From Thioclava sp. ES.031 (GTDB lineage: Bacteria; Pseudomonadota; Alphaproteobacteria; Rhodobacterales; Rhodobacteraceae): 64,000 nt of DNA. The notes beneath the pieces are model-generated. The model had not been told where the DNA came from. It worked only from the letters and a program-made list of their open reading frames with translations, and searched no databases. Where the stretch lies: assembly GCF_002563775.1 (NCBI RefSeq), contig NZ_PDJO01000001.1, forward strand, positions 3,040,501-3,104,500. The letters run 5' to 3'. The position numbers and the translations under genes are program-made. Below are positions 24,910-34,126 of this stretch, in pieces; positions within the stretch are counted from its first letter, which is position 1, and every line of letters begins with the position of its first letter.

Positions 24910-25830
24910 ATGCGGATCGCGAGCCTCAACGCCCAAAACATGCGCCTGCTGCCGAACCGGGAGCTGGGGCGGCTGCATGGGGCTTGGGACAGCGACGATC
25001 CCGAGGACCCGCGCCTCGATCCGATCGACCGGCGGCTGACGGCGGAACTGCTCGCCGGGATCGACGCCGATCTGGTCGCGCTGCAGGAGGTGTTCGACCT
25101 CGCGACGCTGGAGCACTTCCACGCGCGCTACCTGCGGCCCACCGGCACGCGGCCCTATCCCGAGCGGGTCTGCCTGCCGGGCAATGACGGGCGCGGGCTC
25201 GATTTGGCGGTGCTGTCGCGCCGCGCGCTGGGAGCGGTGCGCAGCCATGCCGAGCTGAGGCCGGGCGATCTGGGGCTGGAGTTGCCCGACGGCGTCGACC
25301 CCGAGATGCCGGTCTTCCGGCGCGATTGCCTGATGGTCGAAGTGGGCGCGCTGACGCTGTTCGTGACGCATTTCAAATCGCCCTACCCCGACGAGGCCGC
25401 CGCCTGGCGCACCCGGCATCTTGAGGCGCTGGCGACGCGGGCGCTGATCGAGCGGCACTTCGACGATCCGGCCGAAGCGCTCTGGCTGATCCTTGGCGAT
25501 CTGAACGAACCCGACGACCCCGAGCTCCCCCTGTCCCGCGCAACCGCGCCGCTTGAACACGGGTTCACCGTGGATCTGATGGCGCGGATGCCGCGCCCCG
25601 AGCGCTGGACCTATTACGATCCGCATTCGGGGCGCTACCATTGCCCCGATGTGCTGCTCGCCTCGCCCGCGCTCGCCGCGCGCTACCCTGATGCCGTGCC
25701 GCGTATCCTGCGCAAAGGGCTGGGCACCGAGGCCGCCCGCTATCAAGGCGAGCACCTGCCCGGCATCGGCCGCCACCGCCCCCATGCGAGCGATCACGCG
25801 GCCGTCGCGATCGACCTGCCGGGGCTGTGA
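24910..25830 (+). CDS. Endonuclease/exonuclease/phosphatase (EEP) family protein
   Basis: A 306-residue protein with the EEP fold. It starts MRIASLNAQNMRLL (the metal-binding Asn of the first strand), then LVALQEVFD (catalytic Glu), LFVTHFKSPY, LILGDLNEPDDPE (GDxN metal-binding site), and ends HRPHASDHAAVAIDLP, the SDH motif. No signal peptide is present, so it is probably cytoplasmic. The substrate may be DNA, RNA or a phosphoester; the motifs do not decide. The ATG at 24910 is only 57 bp from the end of a dead IS3 element, which may have replaced its native promoter. It converges with the MBL-fold nuclease gene, stops being 7 bp apart. Confidence 0.85.
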   Translation: MRIASLNAQNMRLLPNRELGRLHGAWDSDDPEDPRLDPIDRRLTAELLAGIDADLVALQEVFDLATLEHFHARYLRPTGTRPYPERVCLPGNDGRGLDLAVLSRRALGAVRSHAELRPGDLGLELPDGVDPEMPVFRRDCLMVEVGALTLFVTHFKSPYPDEAAAWRTRHLEALATRALIERHFDDPAEALWLILGDLNEPDDPELPLSRATAPLEHGFTVDLMARMPRPERWTYYDPHSGRYHCPDVLLASPALAARYPDAVPRILRKGLGTEAARYQGEHLPGIGRHRPHASDHAAVAIDLPGL

Positions 25831-25837
25831 GGCGTGG

Positions 25838-27217
25838 CTAGAGCTCGAAGCTCTGGTGCAGCTCGGGCATCACGACTTTCGCCGGATCGAGCCCTTTCGC
25901 GAAAGCCTCCATCGACTTTTTCTCGCCATGCACGAGGAAGATCTTTTCCGGGTGGCGGGTGCGGGCCAGCCAGCGTTTCAGATCGCTCTGGTCGGCATGG
26001 GCGGAGAAGCCGTTGATCGTGTGGATCTGCGCGCGCACCGGGATCTCCTCGCCGAAGAGCTTCACATGTTTCGCCCCGTCCACGATGATCCGCGCCAGCG
26101 TCCCTTCGGCGGCATAGCCCACGAAAATCACAGCACTTTCTTGCCGCGCGAGGTTGTGGCGCAGGTGATGGCGCACCCGTCCGCCCGTGCACATCCCCGA
26201 GCCCGCCATGATCACCGCGCCCGAGCGGATCTCGTTGAGCGCGATTGAATCCTGTGTCTCGCGGGTGAAATGCAGCTCGGGCAGCTGGAACGGATCGTGC
26301 CCCTTGCGAATGATCTTGGCCAGTTCCGGGCGCAGCGCCTCGTCATGGCGCGCGAAGATCCGGGTCGCGGAGATCGCCATCGGGGAATCGAGGAACACCC
26401 GCAGCGATTTCTCGATCTCGCCCGAGGCCATCCCCTCGCGCAGGAACCACAGCAGCTCCTGCGCGCGCTCCAGCGCGAAGGTCGGGATGATGACATTGCC
26501 GCCCCGCCCCGTGGTCGCGCGGATCGCGGCGAGGAATTCCGCGATTGAGGCCTCGAGCCCGCGATGATCGCGCTCGCCATAGGTGGTTTCCATCACCACG
26601 ATATCGGCATCCTCGGGCGGATCGGCATCGTTGAGAAGCGGGCGATTGTCGGGGCCCAGATCGCCCGAGAACAGAACCTTGCGGGTGCGTCCATGCTCGG
26701 TCAGGTCAAGCCGGATCGAGGCCGAGCCGAGGATATGGCCCGCGTCGAAAAAGGTCGCCTCGATCCCGTCGAACAGCGAAAGCGTCTTGCGATAGGTGGC
26801 GTTGCGCCCGAACCGATCGACCGCGTCGAGCGCATCCATCGTGTCGTAAAGCGCCTCACGCGACCCGCCGCGCCGCCCATGGCGGTGATGATGGCGCGCC
26901 TCTTCCTCTTGCAGATGGGCCGCGTCGAGCATCACCAGCCGCGCCAGATCGCGCGTGGCCGAGGTCGTGATGATCTCGCCCTTGAAGCCGCGTTTGACCA
27001 GAAGCGGCAGCCGTCCGCAGTGATCGAGATGGGCATGGGTCAGCAGCACCATGTCGATCTCGGAGGGCTCGAAGCCGAATTTCGCGGCATTGTCCTCGGT
27101 CAGTTCCGAGCGCCCCTGGAACATGCCGCAATCGATCAGGATCTTGCGCCCCGCACATTCGACGAGATGGCAGGATCCCGTCACCTCATGCGCGGCACCG
27201 TGAAATGAAATCTTCAT
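25838..27217 (-). CDS. Beta-CASP metallo-beta-lactamase RNA-processing nuclease
   Basis: A 459-residue protein of the CPSF73/YsH1-like exonuclease group. Motif 2 is LTHAHLDHCGRLP (about residues 60-72), the phosphate-proximal Asp in FSGDLGPDNR, the beta-CASP insert with ETTYGERDHRG, then SGMCTGGR, NGFSAHADQSDL and the last His in FLVHGEKKSM. Such enzymes are zinc-dependent endo/exonucleases acting on RNA. The ATG at 27217 has GGAGGAGAGG just upstream and lies 32 bp inside the 3' end of the LOG-family gene, so the two are co-transcribed and coupled. This orientation and pairing are common in Rhodobacterales as far as I know, but the joint role is unclear. Confidence 0.88.
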   Translation of the reverse strand: MKISFHGAAHEVTGSCHLVECAGRKILIDCGMFQGRSELTEDNAAKFGFEPSEIDMVLLTHAHLDHCGRLPLLVKRGFKGEIITTSATRDLARLVMLDAAHLQEEEARHHHRHGRRGGSREALYDTMDALDAVDRFGRNATYRKTLSLFDGIEATFFDAGHILGSASIRLDLTEHGRTRKVLFSGDLGPDNRPLLNDADPPEDADIVVMETTYGERDHRGLEASIAEFLAAIRATTGRGGNVIIPTFALERAQELLWFLREGMASGEIEKSLRVFLDSPMAISATRIFARHDEALRPELAKIIRKGHDPFQLPELHFTRETQDSIALNEIRSGAVIMAGSGMCTGGRVRHHLRHNLARQESAVIFVGYAAEGTLARIIVDGAKHVKLFGEEIPVRAQIHTINGFSAHADQSDLKRWLARTRHPEKIFLVHGEKKSMEAFAKGLDPAKVVMPELHQSFEL

Positions 27218-28184
27218 CCTCTCCTCCCATTGGTTCGTCGATATTGCGACCGAACTGCGCATACCAGCGCCCGATATCCTCCCAGATCTCTTCGGCAGTT
27301 TCGGCATACCAGAACAGGTCGCGGTCCTCGGGGTCGATCACCCCTTCCTCCACAAGGAATTCCGGATCGAAGACCCGGCTCCAATAGTCCCGCCCGACCA
27401 AGATCACCGGCAGCGGGCGGATCTTGCGGGTCTGGATCAGAGTGAGCGTCTCGAACAGCTCGTCGAGCGTGCCATAGCCGCCCGGAAACACCACGAGCGC
27501 CCGCGCGCGTATCAGGAAATGCAGCTTGCGCAGCGCGAAATAGCGGAAGCGGAAGCACAGGCCCGGCGTGATATAGGGGTTCGGGAATTGCTCGTGCGGG
27601 AGCGTGATATTGAGCCCCACCGTGCGCGCACCCGCATCATGGGCGCCGCGATTGGCGGCCTCCATCATCCCCGGCCCGCCCCCTGTGACGATCACCAGCC
27701 GGTTGCCATGCGTGCCCTCGCGTGCGCCGACGATCCGGCCGAAGGCGCGGGCGACGTCGTAATAGGCGCTTTTCGCGACGACACGTTTGGCGATCTCGAT
27801 GCGGCGGGTCAGATCGTCATTGCCCGGATCAGCGGCGCTGCGCGCTTCCAGCTCGGCCAGCTTTTCGCGCGCGGCCTGCGGTTCGGGGATACGGGTGCCG
27901 CCGAAGACCACGATGGAATGGGCGATACCCTGTTCGCGCAGCAGCGTCTCGGCCTTCTGGTAATCGAGCTGCAGGCGCGGGCCGCGCATGTCGTCGCGGT
28001 TAAGGAAATCGACATCCTCATCGGCCTGCAGGTAGTTCGGATGCGCCATGATTTCGCGGATCAGATCGGGGGCGCGGACATCCTCGTGGCCGGGCTTGGG
28101 CTGGCACCACGGCAGATCGACCTCGCGCGCCACGTCATCGGCGGGCTGGGGCTTGGCGCTTTCCTCTTCGATTGTCTCCGACAT
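27186..28184 (-). CDS. LOG-family (lysine decarboxylase-like) protein
   Basis: A 332-residue Rossmann-fold protein. The family signature PGGYGTLDELFE is at about residues 230-241 and the upstream nucleotide-binding loop VTGGGPGMMEAANRGAHD near 163-180. It is longer than the about 190-residue cytokinin riboside phosphoribohydrolases because of an acidic N-terminal extension and an insert around 100-140. It belongs with the larger LOG-like proteins often annotated TIGR00730 or 3'-phosphoadenosine-binding relatives. The predicted activity is hydrolysis of nucleoside 5'-monophosphates, but the substrate is inferred. The ATG at 28184 has GGAGGAG upstream. The next gene starts inside its 3' end. 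Confidence 0.85.
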   Translation of the reverse strand: MSETIEEESAKPQPADDVAREVDLPWCQPKPGHEDVRAPDLIREIMAHPNYLQADEDVDFLNRDDMRGPRLQLDYQKAETLLREQGIAHSIVVFGGTRIPEPQAAREKLAELEARSAADPGNDDLTRRIEIAKRVVAKSAYYDVARAFGRIVGAREGTHGNRLVIVTGGGPGMMEAANRGAHDAGARTVGLNITLPHEQFPNPYITPGLCFRFRYFALRKLHFLIRARALVVFPGGYGTLDELFETLTLIQTRKIRPLPVILVGRDYWSRVFDPEFLVEEGVIDPEDRDLFWYAETAEEIWEDIGRWYAQFGRNIDEPMGGEDEDFISRCRA

Positions 28185-28198
28185 CGGCTCCTCCTCGA

Positions 28199-28372
28199 TT
28201 ACCGAACCGGCAGGCTTGCGGTGGCAAGCTTGACGATCTCCTCGGCGATTTCCTCCTGCCGCAGGCTGCGCGGGGTTTGGATCAGCTCGGTCAGCGTGTC
28301 GGCATTATTGTCCTGGGCGGCGATCATCGCGCGCATCCGGGCCTTGTCAACGGCGGAGCAGTAGTCGGCCAC
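28199..28372 (-). CDS. Small protein upstream of the LOG gene
   Basis: A 57-codon frame from GTG 28372 to TAA 28199 reads MADYCSAVDKARMRAMIAAQ, then DNNADTLTELIQTPRSLRQE and EEIVKLATASLPVR. Composition and codon use match the neighbouring genes, and it ends 14 bp before the LOG start, so it is probably the first gene of that operon. No strong Shine-Dalgarno is seen, and the first Met codon inside the frame is an alternative start. It is predicted as two or three helices; function unknown. It could also be the surviving tail of a larger gene, because sequence further upstream is broken. Confidence 0.5.
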   Translation of the reverse strand: MADYCSAVDKARMRAMIAAQDNNADTLTELIQTPRSLRQEEIAEEIVKLATASLPVR

Positions 28373-28832
28373 GGTAGCGGCGCTTCAAAAAAGCTCCACC
28401 GGGATTAGGACCTTCCTACCCCTAACAAGCTTCTCGCGTGTGGCACACAGGGCCAATTCAAACCGAGCTTTGCCATCACTCGATTGACACCACCTCCATA
28501 TGTTATTAACATCTTGAAATAAAAGCCAAAAATCCTACCGCCCCAGCCACTTTTCTCAGTAACGCCAATGGAACGAGGGTTGTTTACCCTCGGATCGAGT
28601 TGCGTGCATCACAGCCTTCCAACCCTGTAATACACAGCGCGACACACAGGCGCATCGACGCGGCGGCGAATCTGATTGGCATCGTTCCGAACCCGAACCG
28701 TTCGAGATCGTCACGCCCGAGAATGTTCAGAGCGAACGCCCCACGGCTGCGCCTCACTCAGCGCGGCGTATCCCAACATATTGGCAGACACAGCGAAAAT
28801 GGCGGTCTCAGAGCGGGCTGCGCAGCGGGGTG
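28373..28832. other. Intergenic junction between accessory block and rha locus
   Basis: It contains the second copy of the 198-bp repeat (28456-28653) and no gene. The integrase start codon present in copy 1 is ATA here, so no integrase fragment can be read. The last 170 bp before the rhaK stop show no recognisable structure. Confidence 0.6.
28456..28653 (+). repeat. 198-bp imperfect direct repeat, copy 2
   Basis: Second copy of the sequence at 23336-23533, same orientation. The promoter-like TTGACA-17-TAACAT is conserved at 28484-28512. It lies at the boundary with the rhamnose locus. Confidence 0.85.
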
Positions 28833-30203
28833 TCAGGCCTCATCCGAGATCGCGTCCCGCCACCTCTCGAAATACGCCCGCAAAGCATCCGCCTCCGCGG
28901 GCTGCGGATGAGATCGGGCTTTCGGAGGCGCCTTCGACGGAAGCGCGAGCAATGCGGCCCCCACCGAGGTTCCCGTCGCCGATTGTGCGACGCGAACGCC
29001 GTCGGCACGCAACGCGGTGAGCATGTCGAGATAGGCCAGGTTCGATGCGAACGGTCCCTCGACGATCGCCGGACCGCGGGCTCCGACCAACTCAAGACAG
29101 CTTTCCGTCATCATCGCGAGATAGAAGCCGATCGCCGCCATTCGGTCGCTTGGCGTCGTGGCCTCGCCGATCCATTTGAGCGCCTGCTCGGGGAAAGGGC
29201 CTGTCCCGGGCACCGCAGAGGGCAGGATCATCGTCCCTTGCGCGAGGGTCGCGGCACAGGCCTGCGGAGTGGGCTTCGCGTCACTGCCTTCCCGCAGCAA
29301 CTCGTACTCGCGGCCGCCCATGAAGCGTGCGGAAGGCACCGGCGCATCCAACGCATTGACGTTGATCAGCGTGTCGCGCGCGGGATCCAGTGTCTTGCGG
29401 TCGGCACCTATCGCCATCGCGATCACCCACGTTCCGGTGGACACGACAGAGAAAGGCTCCTCCGATCCGAGATAGGGCAGAAGCGAGGCGTTGGAATCAT
29501 GGATGCCGACCATGACGGGCGTCTTCGGGGCGATACCAGTCCGCTCTGCGAGTTCGTCGCGCAGCGCGCCGAGCACCCTGCCCGGCTGCTGTGGCGGCGC
29601 GATCTTTTCGGCAATCCCGAGGCGCTCCGGCAGTTCGGAAAAGCGTCCCTCCCAAGGGCTCCACAGGTCCGTGTGGCAGCCCAGCGAGGTCACGTCCGTC
29701 GCGAGGTTCCCGGTCAGCAGAAGGCCCCAATATTGCGGATAGGTGACGATATGAGCCACCCGGTCGTGCAGATCGGGCCATGTCGTGAATTGCCAGTGCA
29801 GCTGCGCGCCGAGATTGAGGCCGACGGGAAGCCGCGGCGATCCGGTCCGCGCGAAATCCGGGCGCAGGCGGTCATAGTCCGCGGCGCTATCCTCCGGGCC
29901 ATCGTGTTCGTAATCCAGCATCGGCACGGCAAGCTGGCGCTCGTCATCCAGCAGCACCGCCGAGGCGCCATGGGTCGTCACCGAAATCGCGTCGACACCG
30001 TGTTCGGCATGGAAGGCGCTGAGGTGTTCGAGAAAGAACGCCCAATGCCCCTCGAGATCGAAATGCGGCCAGGGCGGGCCCGGCAGCACCCGGTTCGGGC
30101 GCGTGACGACGGCGATTTCTTCGAGGCTCTCGGCATCGACCAGCGCGAGTTTCGCATTGGTCTTGCCGACATCGATCACGGCGATATGGCGCGGCGCGGT
30201 CAT
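28833..30203 (-). CDS. rhaK: L-rhamnulose kinase (FGGY family)
   Basis: A 456-residue cytoplasmic sugar kinase of the type found in rhizobial rha loci. The phosphate-1 loop is [19 protein letters not shown] near the N-terminus, the adenosine region includes [14 protein letters not shown] (about residues 253-266), and the catalytic Asp is likely in [15 protein letters not shown]. It would phosphorylate L-rhamnulose at C1. It is the last gene of the rhaRSTPQUK operon; its ATG overlaps the rhaU stop by 4 bp. In Rhizobium leguminosarum this kinase is also needed for rhamnose transport, a family fact that may apply here. The 3' end borders the repeat-containing junction. Confidence 0.9.
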   Translation of the reverse strand: MTAPRHIAVIDVGKTNAKLALVDAESLEEIAVVTRPNRVLPGPPWPHFDLEGHWAFFLEHLSAFHAEHGVDAISVTTHGASAVLLDDERQLAVPMLDYEHDGPEDSAADYDRLRPDFARTGSPRLPVGLNLGAQLHWQFTTWPDLHDRVAHIVTYPQYWGLLLTGNLATDVTSLGCHTDLWSPWEGRFSELPERLGIAEKIAPPQQPGRVLGALRDELAERTGIAPKTPVMVGIHDSNASLLPYLGSEEPFSVVSTGTWVIAMAIGADRKTLDPARDTLINVNALDAPVPSARFMGGREYELLREGSDAKPTPQACAATLAQGTMILPSAVPGTGPFPEQALKWIGEATTPSDRMAAIGFYLAMMTESCLELVGARGPAIVEGPFASNLAYLDMLTALRADGVRVAQSATGTSVGAALLALPSKAPPKARSHPQPAEADALRAYFERWRDAISDEA

Positions 30204-30517
30204 TTCAGATGAAACACGGTCTCGAGCGGGACGGAAACCGGGGAATTATCCGGGTTCTTCGCCATGATATCGGCCATATGGGCCCACCATTTCTGCATCA
30301 CCGGGTGATCGGGCAAATCGTCCATACCGTGATCCTCGCGCCGCCAGAGCACACCGAACAGCGCATCCGTCTCGGGATCGAGATGGATCGAGTAATCCTC
30401 GACGCCCGCCTCCTTCAGCAACTGCACCAGCTCGGGCCAGATCTCGTCATGGCGGCGGATATATTCTTCGCGGCAGCCGGGATTGAGCTGCATCCGGAAG
30501 GCGAATTTCTCCATCAT
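30200..30517 (-). CDS. rhaU: L-rhamnose mutarotase
   Basis: A 105-residue RhaM/RhaU-family protein: [20 protein letters not shown] at the N-terminus with the conserved Arg/His-containing helix, [17 protein letters not shown] in the middle, and [12 protein letters not shown] near the C-terminus. It interconverts the anomers of L-rhamnose so that the isomerase or transporter gets the right one. The start at 30517 overlaps the rhaQ stop by 4 bp. A second Met directly follows, so the true start could be one codon later. Length and motifs are complete for the family. Confidence 0.92.
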   Translation of the reverse strand: MMEKFAFRMQLNPGCREEYIRRHDEIWPELVQLLKEAGVEDYSIHLDPETDALFGVLWRREDHGMDDLPDHPVMQKWWAHMADIMAKNPDNSPVSVPLETVFHLK

Positions 30518-31530
30518 TTCCTCCACTTCGCGATCAGGCGCGGCAGCGCGATGACCCCGACCAGAAGCGCACCGGTGAAGATCGACATCACGATGCCCGG
30601 CACGTTCAGAAGGCCCAGCCCGAAGGTCACCAGCCCCAGCACGAAGGCCGCGATCACGACGCCCGGGATCGAGCCTGCACCGCCTAGGATCGACACGCCA
30701 CCCAGCACGACCATAGTGACCACCTCGAGCTCCATGCCCAAGGCAATGGACGGGCGGGTCGAGCCCAGCCGCGCGGTGAGGCAGATCGCGGCCACCCCAG
30801 ACATCAGCCCGGTCAGCAGGAACAGCGTCATCTTCACCCGTTGCACCCGGATACCCGAGAACAGGGCCGCCGTCGGATTGTTGCCCACGGCATAGACGGC
30901 GCGGCCGAAATTCGTCTTGTGAAGCAGGATACCGAAGATCACCGCCAGCACGGCGAAGAGCGCGAACTCGAAGGAGATCACCCAGAACACGTAGCCCTGC
31001 CCGAACCACTGGAAGGTCTCGGGGTAGCCGCGATATGCGCCGTCACCCAGCACGATATAAGAGATGCCACGAAACAGGCTCATCGTCCCGATGGTCACCA
31101 CGATCGAGGGCAACCCGAGCCGCGTGACCAGTGCGCCGTTGAACGCGCCGCACAGCAGGCCCGTCCCCAGACCGATCAACACCAGAACCGGCGTCCCTGC
31201 CCCCGCAGTGGCCGCAGCGCCCATCGCGGTCGAGGCCAGCGCGATGATCGAGGCGACCGAGAGGTCGATCTCCCCCGCGACGATCAAGAGCGCCATTGCG
31301 AAGGCGATCATCGCCTTCTCGGTGAAGTTGAAGGTCGCGTCCGACAGGCTCCATGCACTCAGGAAATAGGGCGAGGCGAAAGAGTTGAGGATGAAGATCG
31401 CGATGCCCACGATCAGCAGCAGGCTCTCCCAGCCCAGCAGGTTGCGGCGCAGCGGCGAGGTCAACCGGTCAGGGATCGACCGCGTTCCGCTCGCCTCGGT
31501 CATGTCCGCATGGGTCTCAGACAGGCTCAT
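30514..31530 (-). CDS. rhaQ: Rhamnose ABC transporter permease 2
   Basis: A 338-residue BPD_transp_2 family inner-membrane permease. After a polar N-terminus of about 30 residues come 8-10 hydrophobic segments. The family signature [15 protein letters not shown] (about residues 86-100) and the [19 protein letters not shown] segment near the C-terminus are clear. It would pair with RhaP to form the transmembrane channel energised by RhaT. It overlaps rhaP by 14 bp upstream and rhaU by 4 bp downstream. It follows the rhizobial gene order, which is why I call it rhaQ rather than rhaP. Confidence 0.9.
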   Translation of the reverse strand: MSLSETHADMTEASGTRSIPDRLTSPLRRNLLGWESLLLIVGIAIFILNSFASPYFLSAWSLSDATFNFTEKAMIAFAMALLIVAGEIDLSVASIIALASTAMGAAATAGAGTPVLVLIGLGTGLLCGAFNGALVTRLGLPSIVVTIGTMSLFRGISYIVLGDGAYRGYPETFQWFGQGYVFWVISFEFALFAVLAVIFGILLHKTNFGRAVYAVGNNPTAALFSGIRVQRVKMTLFLLTGLMSGVAAICLTARLGSTRPSIALGMELEVVTMVVLGGVSILGGAGSIPGVVIAAFVLGLVTFGLGLLNVPGIVMSIFTGALLVGVIALPRLIAKWRK

Positions 31531-32506
31531 GGCTATGCTCCGCTTTCTTGAGGATGATGCGCCCCTTGGGTCGGTTCGACCGCGCGTTCAGCGCCACCGC
31601 GATGATAATCGCAGCGCCCGAGATCGCGAGCTGCCAGAAGGGCGAGATGTTCACGACCGGCAGCGCGTTCTTGATCACGCCGAGGAACAGCGCGCCGAGG
31701 ACGACGCCCCCGACGGAGCCCGCACCGCCCGCAATCGCCACGCCCCCGATGACGCAGGCCGCGACCACGTCGAGCTCGAACCCGTTGGCGATCTCGACAT
31801 AGGCGACGGCGTAGCGCGCGACCCAGAGATAGCCGGTCATGCCCGCAAGCGCCCCCGACAGAACGAAGGCAAGGAACTGCGTCCGGCCCACATCGATGCC
31901 GGTATAGACCGCCGCGTGCGGGTTACCGCCCACCGCGTAGAAGGCGCGGCCCAGCGGCGTGCGCGTCACCAGCAGGTAGACGCCCGTCACAGCGATAACG
32001 GCAATCCAGGCCAGCAACTCGACCCCGAGGAAGGGGATGCGCGGGAACTGGGTGAAGCTGTCGCTCATCTCGTGGGCGTTGACCCAGGACCCGCCCGACA
32101 GCAGGAAGATAATCCCGCGAAACACCGTCATCGTGCCCAGCGTGACCACGATCGGCGGGATGCCCACCTTCCAGACCAGCACGCCGTTGACCGCCCCGAG
32201 GAAGGCGCCGATGACCAGCGCGAGCGCCAGCATCAGCACCATCGGAAAGCCCGGCATTGCCATGTTGAGAAGCGCGCAGATCATCCCCGTCAGGGCGAGG
32301 TTCGCCGCCACCGACAGATCGATGCAGCGAGTCAGGATCACCGCGAACTGGCCGAGCGCCAGCATGATCAGCGGCGCGGTGTCGGTCGCGACGCTGAGCA
32401 GGTTAGAAGGGCGAACGAAGTTGGGGAAGCGCGCAGCGATCACACCGCACAGCGCGACGATGACGAGACCGAGAATTGCCTCGCGCGGGATATTACGAAT
32501 GCTCAT
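31517..32506 (-). CDS. rhaP: Rhamnose ABC transporter permease 1
   Basis: A 329-residue permease of the same family as RhaQ but with a very short N-terminus (MSIRNIPREAILGLVIVALC). Signatures are RCIDLSVAANLALTG (about residues 60-74) and GGVAIAGGAGSVGGVVLGALF. About ten membrane segments are expected. Its ATG overlaps the rhaT stop by 4 bp. Two distinct permeases instead of a homodimer are characteristic of the rhamnose branch of this ABC group. Confidence 0.9.
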   Translation of the reverse strand: MSIRNIPREAILGLVIVALCGVIAARFPNFVRPSNLLSVATDTAPLIMLALGQFAVILTRCIDLSVAANLALTGMICALLNMAMPGFPMVLMLALALVIGAFLGAVNGVLVWKVGIPPIVVTLGTMTVFRGIIFLLSGGSWVNAHEMSDSFTQFPRIPFLGVELLAWIAVIAVTGVYLLVTRTPLGRAFYAVGGNPHAAVYTGIDVGRTQFLAFVLSGALAGMTGYLWVARYAVAYVEIANGFELDVVAACVIGGVAIAGGAGSVGGVVLGALFLGVIKNALPVVNISPFWQLAISGAAIIIAVALNARSNRPKGRIILKKAEHSHEPV

Positions 32507-34038
32507 TGCGCCGCCTCCATCTGCTCTTCGATCCCGGCGGCGTGGCGCACCAGCACTTCCGGCGACAACTCGTCCCCTTCCAGCTCGGCCACGATCCTGC
32601 CCTCGCGCATCACGATGACACGGTCGGACATCCCGAGGATTTCGGGGATTTCCGAGCTGACCATGATCACGGCGAGCCCTTCGGCGGCGAGTTCCGCCAT
32701 GAAATCATGCACCGCCGCCTTGGAGCCGATATCGATCCCCTTGGTCGGCTCGTCGAGGATGATCACGCGCGGCTGCGTCGCCAGCCATTTCGCGATGACG
32801 ACCTTCTGCTGGTTGCCGCCCGAGAGCGAACCAACGGTCGTATCCAGTGAGGCCGCACGCAGATCGAGCCGCTCGCAATAGGTCCGCGCCAGGGCGAATT
32901 CCTCGGCCATCCGGGTGAAGCCGTGCCGCGAGGTCTTGCCCAGCGACGGCAGCGTGACGTTCTGGAAAATCGGCAAATCGGTGATCGCGCCCTGCTTGCC
33001 GCGGTCTTCGGGCACATAGACGATGCCCTCGTCGATCGCGGCAGCGGGCGAGCGGATCACCCGCACGTGGTCGTCGATACGCACCGCGCCTTTCGACGGC
33101 TTGGTGATCCCGATCAGCGACTGCATGAACTCCGACCGGCCCGCGCCGACCAGCCCGTAGAAGCCGAGGATTTCGCCGCTGCGAAGGGTGAAATTGATGT
33201 CCTCGAACTCGGTCGGATGCGAATAGCCCGCAACCGTCAGGACCGGCGCGCCGATGGACGGCGTGCGCTTGGGGAAGACCTGATCGACCGAGCGACCGAC
33301 CATCATCTTCACCAGATCGTCGTGGGTCACATCGGCGATCTTGCCCTCGCCCACGAATTGGCCATCGCGGAACACCGTGTAGCGGTCGGCGAGGCGGAAG
33401 ATTTCGTCGAATTTGTGCGAGATGAAGAGGATCGCCTTGCCCTGGCCTTTCAGCATATCGACCAGCTCGAACAGCTCCTCGATCTCCTTATGCGAGAGCG
33501 CGGCGGTCGGCTCGTCCATGATCACGACGCGCGCATCGACCGACAGCGCACGGGCGATGGCGACGAGATGACGCGAGGCGATGCCGAGATCGGCGAGTTT
33601 CACCTCGGCGTCGATATCGGCCCCGATCGAGCGCAGGATCTCGGTGGCGCGTTTGCGCATCTCGGCCCAGTCGATCATCCCGAAACGTCCGCGCGGCGCG
33701 TGACCGATGAAGATGTTCTCGGCGACCGTCAACTCTTCGAACAGCACGGTTTCCTGGTGGATCGCGGTGACACCGGCGCGCGCGGCGGCATCGGCGTCGG
33801 GGAAACGGGTCGGCGCACCATCGAGCAGGATCTCGCCCCCGTCGGGCTGGTAGATCCCGGTCAGGATCTTCACGATCGTCGATTTGCCAGCCCCGTTCTC
33901 GCCCACCAGCGCCGTAACCTCACCGGCCCGGAGCGACAGGTTCACCCCATCGAGCGCCTTCACGCCGGGAAAGGTTTTCACGATGCCTTCAAGGTCGAGC
34001 ACGCGGGCTCCGCCCGGGCTCTGATCTGTCTGTGTCAT
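32503..34038 (-). CDS. rhaT: Rhamnose ABC transporter ATP-binding protein
   Basis: A 511-residue ATPase with two fused nucleotide-binding domains, as in RbsA/AraG. Domain 1 has Walker A GENGAGKSTIVKIL (about residues 47-60) and Walker B VVIMDEPTAAL. Domain 2 has the usual degenerate P-loop GLVGAGRSEFMQSL, an intact signature LSGGNQQKVVIAKW and Walker B VIILDEPTKGID. It sits on the cytoplasmic side of RhaPQ. An 88-bp gap containing a strong hairpin separates it from rhaS, while the downstream overlap with rhaP is 4 bp. Confidence 0.93.
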   Translation of the reverse strand: MTQTDQSPGGARVLDLEGIVKTFPGVKALDGVNLSLRAGEVTALVGENGAGKSTIVKILTGIYQPDGGEILLDGAPTRFPDADAAARAGVTAIHQETVLFEELTVAENIFIGHAPRGRFGMIDWAEMRKRATEILRSIGADIDAEVKLADLGIASRHLVAIARALSVDARVVIMDEPTAALSHKEIEELFELVDMLKGQGKAILFISHKFDEIFRLADRYTVFRDGQFVGEGKIADVTHDDLVKMMVGRSVDQVFPKRTPSIGAPVLTVAGYSHPTEFEDINFTLRSGEILGFYGLVGAGRSEFMQSLIGITKPSKGAVRIDDHVRVIRSPAAAIDEGIVYVPEDRGKQGAITDLPIFQNVTLPSLGKTSRHGFTRMAEEFALARTYCERLDLRAASLDTTVGSLSGGNQQKVVIAKWLATQPRVIILDEPTKGIDIGSKAAVHDFMAELAAEGLAVIMVSSEIPEILGMSDRVIVMREGRIVAELEGDELSPEVLVRHAAGIEEQMEAAQ

Positions 34039-34082
34039 GATCAGCCTGAATTCATAGGGCCCACGCGGGGCCGGGTGTGTCG

Positions 34083-34108
34083 GGCAGGCGCGAGGCCCCG
34101 CGCCTGCC
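34083..34108 (-). promoter_or_regulatory. Intercistronic hairpin between rhaS and rhaT
   Basis: GGCAGGCGCG (34083-34092) pairs perfectly with CGCGCCTGCC (34099-34108) around a six-base loop. It follows the rhaS stop by about 20 bases in the direction of transcription and has no T-tract. Such structures usually protect the binding-protein mRNA or partly terminate, raising RhaS over the membrane components. Confidence 0.7.
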
Positions 34109-34126
34109 GCTCGTGCGGTTCAAAGA

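Noticed and set aside
24910..28184. EEP, beta-CASP and LOG genes as a defence system
   Set aside because: Beta-CASP and LOG genes are coupled, but all three families are common housekeeping-type proteins and the EEP gene is convergent; the repeat-flanked setting alone is not enough.
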